Shown in pieces: positions 34,486 through 43,552 of a stretch of 64,000 nt of DNA. Each line of letters opens with the position of its first letter. The stretch's first letter is position 1. The notes below the pieces were generated by a model. The model was given only the letters and a program-made list of their open reading frames with translations, did not search any database and was not told the origin of the DNA. A program made the translations under genes and the position numbers. Source of the stretch: Clostridium frigoris (GTDB taxonomy: Bacteria; Bacillota; Clostridia; Clostridiales; Clostridiaceae); the NCBI RefSeq assembly GCF_018861865.1, contig NZ_JAHLDV010000008.1:1-64000 (forward strand). The letters run 5' to 3'.

Positions 34486-35070
34486 TTATATAACCATATC
34501 ATTGTATATTCTTTTAGTATTTCCTGCATAATCTTTAATCTCAATTATTGTTAATTCATTTACAAAAATCACTCTAGCAGGTATCCCTACAGCAGTGGCC
34601 TTTGGTAATACATCTTTTAAAACTACAGCATTTGCACCAACTTTGCTACCCGTACCTATTTTAATGGGACCAAGAATCTTTGCACCAGCACCTACAATAA
34701 CATCATTTCCTAAAGTAGGATGTCTCTTACCAATATCTTTACCTGTTCCCCCTAGAGTAACCCCTTGATACAAAGTTACATTATTACCAATTTCTGTAGT
34801 CTCTCCAATGACAACTCCCGTTCCATGATCTATAAAAAATCCTTTCCCTATTTTAGCCCCTGGGTGAATTTCAATTCCAGTAAAAAATCTGGCTGTTTGA
34901 GATATAGCTCTGGCTAGAAAAAATATTTTATGATTATATAATATATGGGCTATTCTATATATTATTACAGCATGAATACAAGGATATAACAATATTACTT
35001 CAGCCCAATTTTTAGCTGCTGGATCCTTTTCTAATATATTATTTATATCATATCGCAATGTTTTAAACAT
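34486..35070 (-). CDS. cysE: Serine O-acetyltransferase
   Basis: A 194-residue protein of the short CysE type. It has an N-terminal helical part and a left-handed beta-helix of hexapeptide repeats (about 65-165), with the catalytic histidine regions [11 protein letters not shown] and [12 protein letters not shown], and [15 protein letters not shown] near the C-terminus. It acetylates serine for cysteine synthesis. The ATG at 35070 follows AGGAGG. It lies 151 bases downstream of cysK in the same direction, separated by a 40-bp palindrome, and under the same cysteine T-box. Confidence 0.95.
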   Translation of the reverse strand: MFKTLRYDINNILEKDPAAKNWAEVILLYPCIHAVIIYRIAHILYNHKIFFLARAISQTARFFTGIEIHPGAKIGKGFFIDHGTGVVIGETTEIGNNVTLYQGVTLGGTGKDIGKRHPTLGNDVIVGAGAKILGPIKIGTGSKVGANAVVLKDVLPKATAVGIPARVIFVNELTIIEIKDYAGNTKRIYNDMVI

Positions 35071-35103
35071 ACATTAATTCCTCCTATAGAATTATAGTTT
35101 GTA

Positions 35104-35143
35104 AACATACAAATTCATATTTTAAAATATGAATTTGTATGTT
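35104..35143. repeat. 40-bp perfect palindrome between cysK and cysE
   Basis: Bases 35104-35123 and 35124-35143 are exact reverse complements. In the cysK-cysE transcript it would fold into a 17- to 20-bp hairpin. It could be a partial terminator, a processing site or an mRNA stabiliser that sets cysK above cysE. Confidence 0.7.
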
Positions 35144-35221
35144 CTTAAACCCTCACATTAATCTATTTCTATGTGCTTTTTTATCTATAGAGTAGAAATA
35201 AATGTTTAGATTTTCCCTTAA

Positions 35222-36133
35222 TTAGTCATAAATACCCATGGAAATATACTTTTCTCCTCCGTCTGGAGCAACTGTAACAACTTTTTTGCCTTTACCTAAT
35301 TTTTTAGCAATTTTTATTGCTGCTGCAACATTAGCTCCTGTTGAAATCCCTACTAATATGCCTTCTTCTTTAGCAAGCCTCTTTGCTATATCAAAAGCCT
35401 CTTCATCAGATATTTGCATTATTTCATCAATTACACTGCTATCATAAATATCTGGTGTAAAGCCTGCGCCTATACCTTGTATTTTATGTGGTCCGGGTTC
35501 TCCACCAGATAATACTGGCGATTTTGCTGGCTCAACTGCAACAATTTTAATTTCCTTATTAAATTCTTTTAATTTTTTGCCTACTCCAGTAATTGTTCCA
35601 CCAGTTCCGACTCCTGCTACAAAAACATCTACATCTGCTATATCACTAAAAATTTCTTCTGCAGTAGTTTCATAATGTTTTTCTGGATTTGCTATATTAA
35701 TAAATTGTTGTGGTAAAAAGAATTTAGAATCTCCATTTGATATTTCTTTTGCTTTATTTATAGCACCCTTCATTCCCTTTGAACCATCTGTAAGAACGAG
35801 TTTTGCACCATATGCTTTTATTAAGCTACGTCTTTCAACACTCATACTATCTGGCATTACAATAATTACATCATATCCCTTGATTCTACCAATCATTGCC
35901 AAGGCTATTCCCATATTTCCACTAGTTGGTTCAACTATCGTAAAACCTTCCTTTAGTAATCCTAATTTTTCAGCTTTTTCTATCATACCAAGAGCTGCCC
36001 TATCTTTTATACTTCCAGCTGGATTATATTTTTCTAATTTCACATATACATCAGCTACGTCATCACTAACTAATCTATTCAACTTTAGAACTGGTGTTCC
36101 ACCTATCATATCTAAAACATTGTTATACATCAT
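35222..36133 (-). CDS. cysK: Cysteine synthase A
   Basis: A 303-residue fold-type II PLP enzyme that makes cysteine from O-acetylserine and sulfide. The PLP-lysine is in NPAGSIKDRAAL (about 41), the substrate loop is VEPTSGNMGIALA, the phosphate-binding loop is GVGTGGTITGVGK, and the C-terminal segment is VGISTGANVAAA. The ATG at 36133 has GGAGGGG at good spacing. Its leader is a cysteine T-box, so it is expressed when tRNA-Cys is uncharged. It is the first gene before cysE and queG. Confidence 0.96.
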   Translation of the reverse strand: MMYNNVLDMIGGTPVLKLNRLVSDDVADVYVKLEKYNPAGSIKDRAALGMIEKAEKLGLLKEGFTIVEPTSGNMGIALAMIGRIKGYDVIIVMPDSMSVERRSLIKAYGAKLVLTDGSKGMKGAINKAKEISNGDSKFFLPQQFINIANPEKHYETTAEEIFSDIADVDVFVAGVGTGGTITGVGKKLKEFNKEIKIVAVEPAKSPVLSGGEPGPHKIQGIGAGFTPDIYDSSVIDEIMQISDEEAFDIAKRLAKEEGILVGISTGANVAAAIKIAKKLGKGKKVVTVAPDGGEKYISMGIYD

Positions 36134-36269
36134 ATTAATACCCCTCCAATTTAAAATAAGTAATTTTCCTTTAAAAGTTATCCATATTTTTGCATTTGTA
36201 TAATCTCATAATATGAAAAAGCGACACATATATGTTTATTTTTGTAATTTTCTATATGATTTTGGGTAC

Positions 36270-36618
36270 AAAAAAAACTTCCTCTACTATTAGAGACGAA
36301 GTTTTACTTCGTGGTCCCACTCTAAGTTATAATCACCAAAATGATTATAACGCCACTTTTTCAAGCACAACGTTATGCTCTATCACTATAACGGGTGAAT
36401 CCCGATGCAGCCTACCAGAGGCAAACAATAATAAATAACAACAATATGTTTTACTTGTTATATACTATCACATGACTAGTTCGGTGCATAACTCCAAAGG
36501 GCACTTCATATAATTTTCCTATAAGAGTCTTCTCAGCTTTGGACTCTCTCTCTGTATATTCTTCCTATATTACTTTCCTTCTTCTTAGTATTTCCTAGTA
36601 TTTCAGTATGAATTGCTT
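36270..36618 (-). ncRNA. T-box leader (cysteine) controlling cysK-cysE
   Basis: The leader shows a Stem I proximal region with AGAGAGAGTC, the specifier-side block GAAG-TGC-CCTTTGGAG (codon TGC, cysteine, at 36503-36501), and the T-box sequence AGAGTGGGACCACG at 36323-36310. A terminator stem follows (36303-36276) with eight U (36277-36270). Base pairing of uncharged tRNA-Cys would stabilise the antiterminator and allow transcription into cysK. Confidence 0.92.
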
Positions 36619-36624
36619 TTCTTT

Positions 36625-36653
36625 ATTATATTCTTAACATTAAAATATGTCAA
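36625..36653 (-). promoter_or_regulatory. Promoter of the cysteine T-box operon
   Basis: TTGACA (36653-36648) and TATAAT (36630-36625) are both perfect consensus hexamers, 17 bases apart, with the start point near 36618. Confidence 0.9.
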
Positions 36654-36672
36654 TAGTATTTCTTTTCTTTTA

Positions 36673-37653
36673 TTAAATTTCAAAATTGTTTGCATATACT
36701 GATGCACTTGCACCTATAGTATAGCTTTGTTTTACCACACTTTCATGAAAATCATACCCCTGAACTACCCCTCCACACGCAAACACACCGTCTATATTTG
36801 TTTGTGATTTTGAATTCAATTTAATTTGTCCTGTTGATGAATTAACTATTATCCCAGCCTGTTTTGCCAGTTCATTATCAGGATATAAGTCTACTGATAA
36901 AAGTAATGCATCACAAGAAATACGTTCCTCACTACCATTTATAACTTCATTATTACTATCAAGTTTTACTAAAGTAATACCTTCGATTCTACTTTTCCCT
37001 TGAATATCAACAACCCTATACATCATTTTTAATGGTATGTTGAACTCCTTTAGTGAATCACACAATTTTTTATCAACTGCATCAATAACATTTTTACTTC
37101 CAATTACCGCCTTAACATTACCACCTTCAATTAATAGTCTTCTTGCGACTATTAATGCAATATCTCCTGTGCCTAATATAACTATTTCTTTTCCTGGCAT
37201 ATAGCCTTCAATATTCACAAATTTCTGTGCACATCCTACCGTATAAATACCTGCACATCTACTACCTGGTAGATTTGAAAATCCTCTTGGCCTCTCTCTA
37301 CACCCTGTTGCAATTATTATAGTTTTTGCGCTAATTTTGAAAGTCCCAACCTCAGAGTTCACTGCATTAATTTCTTTAGTATCACTTAAATTTAAAACAG
37401 TAGTATTTAATTTATATGAAATATCTAGTTTTTTAATTTTATCTATTAACTTCTGTACAAATTCTGGTCCCGTCAAATCCTCACTAAAAACATTCTTACC
37501 AAATCCATTATGAATACACTGGTTTAAAATTCCACCTAATTGTTTTTCTCTTTCTAAAATCAAAATCTTACCTTCATAATGTTCTTTAGCTGAAATAGCA
37601 GCTGCAAGGCCTGCTGGACCTCCTCCAATTACCACTATGTCATATTGTTGCAT
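36673..37653 (-). CDS. FAD/NAD-dependent oxidoreductase, lone and short
   Basis: A 326-residue two-dinucleotide-domain flavoprotein: VVIGGGPAGLAAAISA (FAD site, residues 6-21), LGGILNQCIHNGFGKNVF, IIIATGCRERPRG, VILGTGDIALIVARR (NAD site), and GVFACGGVVQGYDFHES. It resembles the middle subunit of the three-gene set annotated with glycerol-3-phosphate dehydrogenase-like and DUF1667 proteins. Those partners are not adjacent, and family members I recall are nearer 420 residues, so the C-terminal part seems missing. The substrate is unknown. The ATG at 37653 follows GGAGG. Confidence 0.75.
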   Translation of the reverse strand: MQQYDIVVIGGGPAGLAAAISAKEHYEGKILILEREKQLGGILNQCIHNGFGKNVFSEDLTGPEFVQKLIDKIKKLDISYKLNTTVLNLSDTKEINAVNSEVGTFKISAKTIIIATGCRERPRGFSNLPGSRCAGIYTVGCAQKFVNIEGYMPGKEIVILGTGDIALIVARRLLIEGGNVKAVIGSKNVIDAVDKKLCDSLKEFNIPLKMMYRVVDIQGKSRIEGITLVKLDSNNEVINGSEERISCDALLLSVDLYPDNELAKQAGIIVNSSTGQIKLNSKSQTNIDGVFACGGVVQGYDFHESVVKQSYTIGASASVYANNFEI

Positions 37654-37743
37654 TATATACCTCCAGTTGCAGGCATCTTAACCTGTTTCTTATTTTTTGA
37701 AATACTTAATATTAAATTTAATACTTTATTATAATAAAACGTA

Positions 37744-37773
37744 AAAACCCGTGAAAATAATTTCACAGGTTTT
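37744..37773 (-). terminator. Terminator after the tRNA-Trp pair
   Basis: AAAACC and GTGAAA (37744-37756) pair with TTTCAC and GGTTTT (37761-37773) across one mismatch. A T-run follows on the minus strand. Confidence 0.75.
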
Positions 37774-37776
37774 ATT

Positions 37777-37852
37777 TGGCAGGGGTAGTAGGACTCGAAC
37801 CTACAACCAATGGTTTTGGAGACCACTACTCTACCAATTGAGCCATACCCCT
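37777..37852 (-). tRNA. tRNA-Trp (CCA anticodon), copy 1
   Basis: A 76-base cloverleaf with encoded CCA. The acceptor is AGGGGTA/TACCCCT and the anticodon loop is CTCCAAA. It differs from the neighbouring copy in the D-arm and T-loop. Confidence 0.96.
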
Positions 37853-37896
37853 TTATTAATTTTTAAGACGAAAATATAAAACATAAAATGTAAAAA

Positions 37897-37972
37897 TGGC
37901 AGGGGTAGTAGGGCTCGAACCTACAACCAATGGTTTTGGAGACCACTACTCTACCAACTGAGCTATACCCCT
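37897..37972 (-). tRNA. tRNA-Trp (CCA anticodon), copy 2
   Basis: A second 76-base tRNA-Trp with encoded CCA, 44 bases upstream of copy 1 in the direction of transcription. Acceptor and anticodon arms are identical; the D-arm has AGCTCAGTT instead of GGCTCAATT, and the T-loop ends in C instead of T. Confidence 0.96.
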
Positions 37973-38177
37973 AAAATACATTCAAATCATATCATGTCTT
38001 GTAATAAAATGCAAGAGTTTTTATATATTTAACCTATTTAAAACATAAAATAAATATATCATGTATTATTTATATGTTACTAATGTTGCTATATTAATAA
38101 CAAATTACTCAGCTTTAAAGCAAGAACCCTTTTCTTTTTTTATAATTTAGGATAAAATATTTAATGAGGTGAAACTT

Positions 38178-38636
38178 ATGGAATACATAGTAACTACAGT
38201 TGACGAAACTTATAAAATAGGAGAATTAATAGGCTCCCTTGTGAATTCAGGTGACATAATTTGCTTAATTGGTGACTTAGGCACTGGTAAAACTCATTTA
38301 ACTAAGGGAATTGCAAAAGGATTAGATATTAAAGACAATATTACAAGTCCTACTTTTACTATTGTAAATGAATATACTGGCAGATTAAAATTATATCATT
38401 TTGATGTCTACAGAGTAAATGACCCCGATGAAATAGAAGCTATAGGCTTTGATGAGTATATATTTAGTGATGGAGTTAGTGTTATTGAATGGGCTAATTA
38501 CATTGAAGAAATAATTCCACCCAATAAATTAACCATAACTATAGAAAAGCTCCCTACTCTTGGCGATAATTATAGAAAAATTAATATAGAGTATTCTGAT
38601 AAAAGATATGACTATATAAAGGAGGTAATACTATGA
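38178..38636 (+). CDS. tsaE: tRNA threonylcarbamoyladenosine biosynthesis ATPase TsaE
   Basis: 152 residues, with Walker A GDLGTGKTHLTKGIA (about 35-49), switch region SPTFTIVNEY, YHFDVYR and VIEWANYIEE. It drives the TsaB-TsaD complex in t6A synthesis. ATG 38178 is chosen over an in-frame GTG nine bases upstream, because GAGGTG then serves as the ribosome binding site. Its stop overlaps the tsaB start by four bases (ATGA), so translation is probably coupled. First gene of tsaE-tsaB-rimI. Confidence 0.95.
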   Translation: MEYIVTTVDETYKIGELIGSLVNSGDIICLIGDLGTGKTHLTKGIAKGLDIKDNITSPTFTIVNEYTGRLKLYHFDVYRVNDPDEIEAIGFDEYIFSDGVSVIEWANYIEEIIPPNKLTITIEKLPTLGDNYRKINIEYSDKRYDYIKEVIL

Positions 38637-39346
38637 AAATTTTAAGTCTAGATTCTGCTACGCAATCTGCCACTTGTGCAATCCTCGACAATAGCAAAGT
38701 ACTTGGTGAAATAACTTTTAATTACAAAAAACAACATTCCCAAATACTCATGCCCATAATCGATGAATTATTTAAGAATACGCAAATGAGCATAGATGAT
38801 ATTGATGCTTTTGTAGCCTCTAAGGGACCAGGTTCTTTTACAGGTCTTAGAATAGGTATGGCTACCATAAAAGGATTAAGCCAAGGTACAAATAAGCCCT
38901 TTGTGACCGTATCTACCTTGGATTCTTTAGCATATAATTTAGCATATACAAATGGAATCATTTGCCCCATACTAGATGCCTTAAGAGATAATGTTTATAC
39001 TGCCCTTTATACCTTTGAGGATTGCGAGCTTAATCGTATTAGTGACTACATTAATATATCAATTGATGAATTGATAACTATGCTTAAAGATAAAAATTGT
39101 AACATATCCTTTGTAGGAGATGGAACCACAAAATTCAAAGAAAAACTTATAGCTAATTTACCCAATGTAAGTTTTGCACCTGATCATTTAAATCTAGCGA
39201 AGGCTTCATCTCTCGGAGAATTAGGACTTAAGCTTTTAGCAAATGGAATAACCGATGACATCTATTCATCAGTTCCTATTTATCTACGGAAACCTCAAGC
39301 TGAGCGTGAGTATGAAGAAAAGATGAGGCAAAAGAAAAATGAATAA
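38633..39346 (+). CDS. tsaB: tRNA threonylcarbamoyladenosine biosynthesis protein TsaB
   Basis: A 237-residue ASKHA-fold partner of TsaD, with ILSLDSATQSATCAIL at the N-terminus and VASKGPGSFTGLRIGMATIK at about 62-82. It lacks the TsaD metal-site histidines, as expected for the scaffold paralogue. It overlaps tsaE by four bases and rimI by eight. Confidence 0.95.
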   Translation: MKILSLDSATQSATCAILDNSKVLGEITFNYKKQHSQILMPIIDELFKNTQMSIDDIDAFVASKGPGSFTGLRIGMATIKGLSQGTNKPFVTVSTLDSLAYNLAYTNGIICPILDALRDNVYTALYTFEDCELNRISDYINISIDELITMLKDKNCNISFVGDGTTKFKEKLIANLPNVSFAPDHLNLAKASSLGELGLKLLANGITDDIYSSVPIYLRKPQAEREYEEKMRQKKNE

Positions 39347-39788
39347 CGACTTTAAAATTTACCCAATGGATGAATCATCTATTAAATCCATACTCAATAT
39401 TAGTGAGTTAAGCTTTCCTATTTCTTGGAGTTTAGACTCACTCCAAAGTGAACTAGATAATAAGTTTGCTAAATACGTTGTATTAAAAAAAGGCAATACA
39501 ATAGTAGGCTATGGAGGAATGTGGGTAATTATAGATGAAGCTCATGTAACTAATATTGCAGTTCACCCCGAGGCTCGTGGAATTGGTGCTGGCAATATTA
39601 TTGTGGAGGCATTATTTAGAATTTGTAGAAAACATAAAGTTACAGCAATAACTCTCGAGGTTAGAAGTTCAAATTTTATCGCTATAAACTTATATGAAAA
39701 ATATGGTTTTGAACAAGAAGGTTTAAGACGCCATTATTACGAAGATAACGGTGAGGATGCTGTGATCATGTGGAATAGGAACCTATAG
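39339..39788 (+). CDS. rimI: Ribosomal protein S18-alanine N-acetyltransferase
   Basis: A 149-residue GNAT acetyltransferase. The acetyl-CoA motif is IAVHPEARGIGAGNIIVEAL at about 75-94, preceded by IVGYGGMWVI and followed by LEVRSSNFIAINLYEKYGF, the RimI-type ending with EDAVIMW. It acetylates the N-terminus of S18 in the model bacteria. Third gene of the tsaE-tsaB-rimI operon. Confidence 0.9.
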   Translation: MNNDFKIYPMDESSIKSILNISELSFPISWSLDSLQSELDNKFAKYVVLKKGNTIVGYGGMWVIIDEAHVTNIAVHPEARGIGAGNIIVEALFRICRKHKVTAITLEVRSSNFIAINLYEKYGFEQEGLRRHYYEDNGEDAVIMWNRNL

Positions 39789-39807
39789 AATAAAAAAGAG
39801 TGCATCC

Positions 39808-39921
39808 GTATGAAGTTTCTCCTACGTGACGTGAAATAAGAACTTGAAACATGAAATCCCATTAAGGAATTCAATTGTTTCTGTGCTTCTTATTTCACGT
39901 CACTTCCGGAGAACTTCATAC
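39808..39921. repeat. Long imperfect inverted repeat after rimI
   Basis: Arms 39808-39840 and 39886-39921 match over about 33-36 bases with a few mismatches; the shared core GACGTGAAATAAGAA is exact. The loop is about 45 bases. No U-run follows closely on either strand. It may be a terminator, a small mobile-element remnant or a structured RNA. The remaining bases up to 40193 hold nothing I can support. Confidence 0.6.
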
Positions 39922-40193
39922 TGCTATTTATTTACATAAGGAAAATGTTAAATCTCAATAACCCCCACAAAAAAATCTTTTAGCCGGTAGGTTGCAGATA
40001 TGTTACATATGCTTTAGTTTAGAAATTGAATATTCATTATTAAAAGCTGAAAACGCCATTGTGATTTTCCAACGTAAAATGCAATCATATTTATATTTTT
40101 CATAAGACTTTATAAATTCTTTAACAACGAAACTTTCTTTATTAATATCATTATAAAAACATAAGAAACCTATCGCGTCAACAACTATAATAA

Positions 40194-40233
40194 AATACAA
40201 AAGACTAGCAAATAAATGCTAGTCTTTTGTATT
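40194..40233 (-). terminator. Terminator of ribU
   Basis: A perfect 17-bp stem (40194-40210 with 40217-40233) with a six-base loop, directly after the ribU stop codon. Confidence 0.85.
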
Positions 40234-40237
40234 TCTA

Positions 40238-40867
40238 TTAATAATTTTGTTGTTTACTTTTGTATTCGCTCTCCATATTTTCTTTATGAAGTATCGGAGA
40301 AACACTCTTATATAAAGCTAAGGTCATTGCTGATAGTACAATTCCCTTAAGAATATTAAAAGGAATTATCATCCAAATTATAAATGAATTTAAATCATTT
40401 ATGTTATGATTTATTTTTGACCCCATTGCTACAACCGCAGTTATTGGGAATCCTAATACTGTCTCGTATAACGGTAGAACAACAAAATAGTTTAATACGC
40501 CTGCAAAAACTGACATAATAATTACTCCTGTTAATAATCCAACAATAGCTCCACCCTTACTTTTACGAACCTTATATATATATCCAGATACCAATACTAA
40601 ACATGAACCTACTAGGAAATTTGCGAATTCTCCCACTAGTCCAGTACTACCTGCAAACACTCCATGTAATATATTCTTAACAAGTTCAATAATAACTCCT
40701 GCTATTGGTCCTAATGCAAATGCCCCTAAAAGTGCTGGCAAATCACTGATGTCAATTTTTAAGAATGAAGGAAATATAGGTATAGGCAATTCAATATACA
40801 TTAAAAGAAAAGCTATAACAGCTAAAAGTGAAATTTTAATCATTTTAATAAGTTTTTCGTCTCTCAT
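40238..40867 (-). CDS. ribU: Riboflavin ECF transporter S component
   Basis: A 209-residue membrane protein with about six helices. Family features are LPIPIFPSFLKIDISDLPAL near residues 27-46, GPIAGVIIELVKNILHG and IPFNILKGIVLSAMTLALYK. It binds riboflavin and works with shared ECF ATPases and EcfT encoded elsewhere. Placement behind an FMN riboswitch supports the substrate assignment. The start is ATG 40867 with a run of G (AGGGGG) upstream. Confidence 0.93.
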   Translation of the reverse strand: MRDEKLIKMIKISLLAVIAFLLMYIELPIPIFPSFLKIDISDLPALLGAFALGPIAGVIIELVKNILHGVFAGSTGLVGEFANFLVGSCLVLVSGYIYKVRKSKGGAIVGLLTGVIIMSVFAGVLNYFVVLPLYETVLGFPITAVVAMGSKINHNINDLNSFIIWMIIPFNILKGIVLSAMTLALYKSVSPILHKENMESEYKSKQQNY

Positions 40868-40916
40868 TTTATACCCCCTATTTAAACATATCTTTAAGGG
40901 ATGGATATAATAAAAA

Positions 40917-40941
40917 CCCTGATATAATAACTATATCAGGG
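40917..40941 (-). terminator. Terminator of the FMN riboswitch
   Basis: CCCTGATATA (40917-40926) pairs perfectly with 40932-40941 and is followed by a T5 run on the minus strand. It lies between the aptamer and ribU, so FMN binding should cause early termination. Confidence 0.88.
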
Positions 40942-40959
40942 CAAATTTACATATATCAC

Positions 40960-41130
40960 ATCTTCTTTTATCCAGACTTTACTGTCGGCTTCGGAATCTA
41001 ATCAGCACTTAAAGGTGCTGTGTTAATGTCTTTGGAATCAAAAACGCATTCCAAAATGTCATTAAACCGAATCTGCCTTACGGCTCGCGGGCTTTACCGC
41101 CGGTGGGGAACTTCGCCCCGCCCTGAAGAT
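40960..41130 (-). ncRNA. FMN riboswitch (RFN element)
   Basis: The minus strand carries the conserved RFN blocks in order: ATCTTCAGGGCGGGG, CCCCACCGGCGGTAAAG, CCCGCGAGCC, GATTCGGT, GATTCCGAAGCCGACAG and AGTCTGGATAAAAGAAGAT. The first and last pair as P1. It controls the adjacent riboflavin transporter. Confidence 0.97.
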
Positions 41131-41191
41131 TATTAAATTTTATTTTATAACTTGATTATATACACGTTTTATAAAAAAAGCAAGATATTCA

Positions 41192-43354
41192 TTATTGATT
41201 TTTCATTGATAATGATATTCTTTTTCTTTTCTCATCAACTTCAATTACACTAACTTCAACTATATCTCCAACACTAACCACATCTAATGGATGTTTTACA
41301 AATTTGTCTGATAATTGGCTTATATGTACTAGTCCATCTTGATGAACTCCAATATCAACAAAAGCACCAAAATCAGATACATTCCTAACTGTCCCCATAA
41401 GTTTCATGCCTGGTTTAAGGTCCTTCATTTGAACTACACCTGTCTTTAATATTGGTTTTGGTAATTCTTCTCTTGGATCTCTACCTGGCTTTTTAATTTC
41501 TTTAATAATATCCCTAAGAGTTGGAGCACCTGTTTCTAGTTTTAATGCAAGTTCATTAAAATTAATATCTTTTATTCTCTCATCCATATCCTTGAAATTT
41601 AAAGATTTAAGATCATCTTTTGTATAGTTTAAAAAATCCAATAATTTTTTAGTAGCACTATATGACTCAGGGTGAATTGAAGTGTTGTCTAGAAATTCCT
41701 TACTCTCCATAACTCTTAAAAAACCTGCACATTGTTCATATGCCTTTGCCCCAAGTCTTTTAACCTTTAACAATTCTTTTCTAGCCTTGAATTTACCATT
41801 TTCTTCTCTATACGCTACAATATTCTGAGCTATAGTAGCATTTATTCCTGATATGTATGAAAGAAGCGCTGGCGTTGCAATATTAAGATCAACACCAACA
41901 GCATTAACACAATCCTCAACAACTCCTTTTAAAGATTCATCAAGTTTCTTAGGTGCCACATCATGTTGATATTGTCCAACGCCGATAGCTTTAGGATCGA
42001 TTTTCACAAGCTCCACTAGTGGATCTTGAAGCCTTCTCCCAATGGAAATAGCTCCACGAATTGATACATCTATATCTGGATATTCTTTAGATGCAAGTTC
42101 AGAGGCTGAATATACAGATGCTCCCGCTTCTGACACTATAACATAGTACAAATCTCTTGAGCATTCTTGCTTAAGTTCTGTAATAATTTGGGCTAATATT
42201 TCTTCTGACTCACGACTAGCCGTTCCATTACCCAGTGACACCACTTCTACATTATCTTTAATTACTAAATCTTTAATAATAGCTATCGATTTTTTAACGC
42301 CATCCTGACTTCCTGCAGTAGCATATACCGTAGCTATATCTAAAACCTTACCCGTGTCATCAAGCACCGCTATTTTGCACCCAGTTCTAAATCCAGGGTC
42401 AAAACCTAACACTACTTTTCCTTTTATAGGTGACTGCATTAGCAAAGCTTTCAAATTAGCTTTGAAGATATCTATTGCTCCAATTTCACCTTTCTCAGTT
42501 AATTCAGACCTTATTTCTCTCTCAATCGATGGGAATATAAGTCTTTTTACTGAATCAGTTATACTTAGTTCAATAAATTTGTCTGTTTCACTATTACCCT
42601 TTAAGCATTTATTTCTTAAATACTCAATAATCTTATCATTATCAGCCTTAATTTTCACAGAAAGTATCTTACTTTTCTCTCCTCTATTAATAGCAAGAAT
42701 TCTATGTGGTGGTATAGTTCTAATTCCTTCTTTATACTCATAATACATTTCAAATGGAGTAGTGTCCTCAGAGCTACCCTTAGTCTCTACACTTCCAAAG
42801 TTATGTACCTGCCCTCTAATCCACTTTCTATAATCAGCTTCATCTGAAATCATTTCACTTATAATATCGCAAGCGCCCGCAAGTGCATCTTGAGAATTAC
42901 TCACTAATTTATCATCGCTCACAAATCCCTGTGCATACTCATTTATATCGCCTTTAAATTCACCACTAAAAATAGTTTCAGCTAGTGGCTTAAGCCCTTT
43001 TTCTATTGCAATTATAGCTCTCGTTCTTTTTTTAGGCTTATAGGGTCTATATATATCCTCAATTTCTGTAAGGGTTTCACATTTATTTATTGATTTTTCA
43101 ATTTCCTGCGTTAATTTTTCTTGCTCACCTATAAGACGTATTACATCTGTTTTTCTTTCCTCTAAATTTCTAAGATAAATTAATCTCTCTGTGAAATTTC
43201 TAAGTATTATATCGTCAAGTCCACCAGTTCTCTCTTTTCTATATCTAGCTATAAAAGGAACTGTATTCCCTTCATCTAATAATTGAATTACACTTTCCGC
43301 CTGCTCCATAGTTATTGCAAACTCTTTAATTAATCTACTATTTATATTCTCCAT
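41192..43354 (-). CDS. tex: Tex-family S1 RNA-binding protein
   Basis: 720 residues, the usual Tex/YhgF length. An N-terminal helical domain opens with TVPFIARYRKERTGGLD. A YqgF/RNase H-like domain (about 330-450) holds VLGFDPGFRTGCKIAVLD. Helix-hairpin-helix elements follow (about 495-560), and a C-terminal S1 domain (about 650-720, GTVRNVSDFGAFVDIGVHQ then DGLVHISQLS). Tex binds RNA and affects transcription and gene expression. The ribosome binding site is weak (AGG about 15 bases upstream), so the start is less certain than the identity. It is monocistronic. Confidence 0.95.
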   Translation of the reverse strand: MENINSRLIKEFAITMEQAESVIQLLDEGNTVPFIARYRKERTGGLDDIILRNFTERLIYLRNLEERKTDVIRLIGEQEKLTQEIEKSINKCETLTEIEDIYRPYKPKKRTRAIIAIEKGLKPLAETIFSGEFKGDINEYAQGFVSDDKLVSNSQDALAGACDIISEMISDEADYRKWIRGQVHNFGSVETKGSSEDTTPFEMYYEYKEGIRTIPPHRILAINRGEKSKILSVKIKADNDKIIEYLRNKCLKGNSETDKFIELSITDSVKRLIFPSIEREIRSELTEKGEIGAIDIFKANLKALLMQSPIKGKVVLGFDPGFRTGCKIAVLDDTGKVLDIATVYATAGSQDGVKKSIAIIKDLVIKDNVEVVSLGNGTASRESEEILAQIITELKQECSRDLYYVIVSEAGASVYSASELASKEYPDIDVSIRGAISIGRRLQDPLVELVKIDPKAIGVGQYQHDVAPKKLDESLKGVVEDCVNAVGVDLNIATPALLSYISGINATIAQNIVAYREENGKFKARKELLKVKRLGAKAYEQCAGFLRVMESKEFLDNTSIHPESYSATKKLLDFLNYTKDDLKSLNFKDMDERIKDINFNELALKLETGAPTLRDIIKEIKKPGRDPREELPKPILKTGVVQMKDLKPGMKLMGTVRNVSDFGAFVDIGVHQDGLVHISQLSDKFVKHPLDVVSVGDIVEVSVIEVDEKRKRISLSMKNQ

Positions 43355-43552
43355 ATTTTTGGGCTACCTACAATCCTCATAAACAAAATAAATACCAGTA
43401 TCTTAGTTTATTTATTCTCTTATAATTAGCAGCCAATCCTCCTCACATAATTTATATTTTTAAGTTTAAATAACAAAATTTAACTTGTTTAATCATACCA
43501 CGCTTTCTACCAACATATCTATATGTAATATAGAAATTTTTAGGAGAGATGT

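Noticed and set aside
40003-40200. 65-codon minus-strand frame after ribU
   Set aside because: It starts inside the ribU terminator hairpin, has no ribosome binding site and no recognisable features. It may be chance or a decayed fragment, so it is not listed as a gene.
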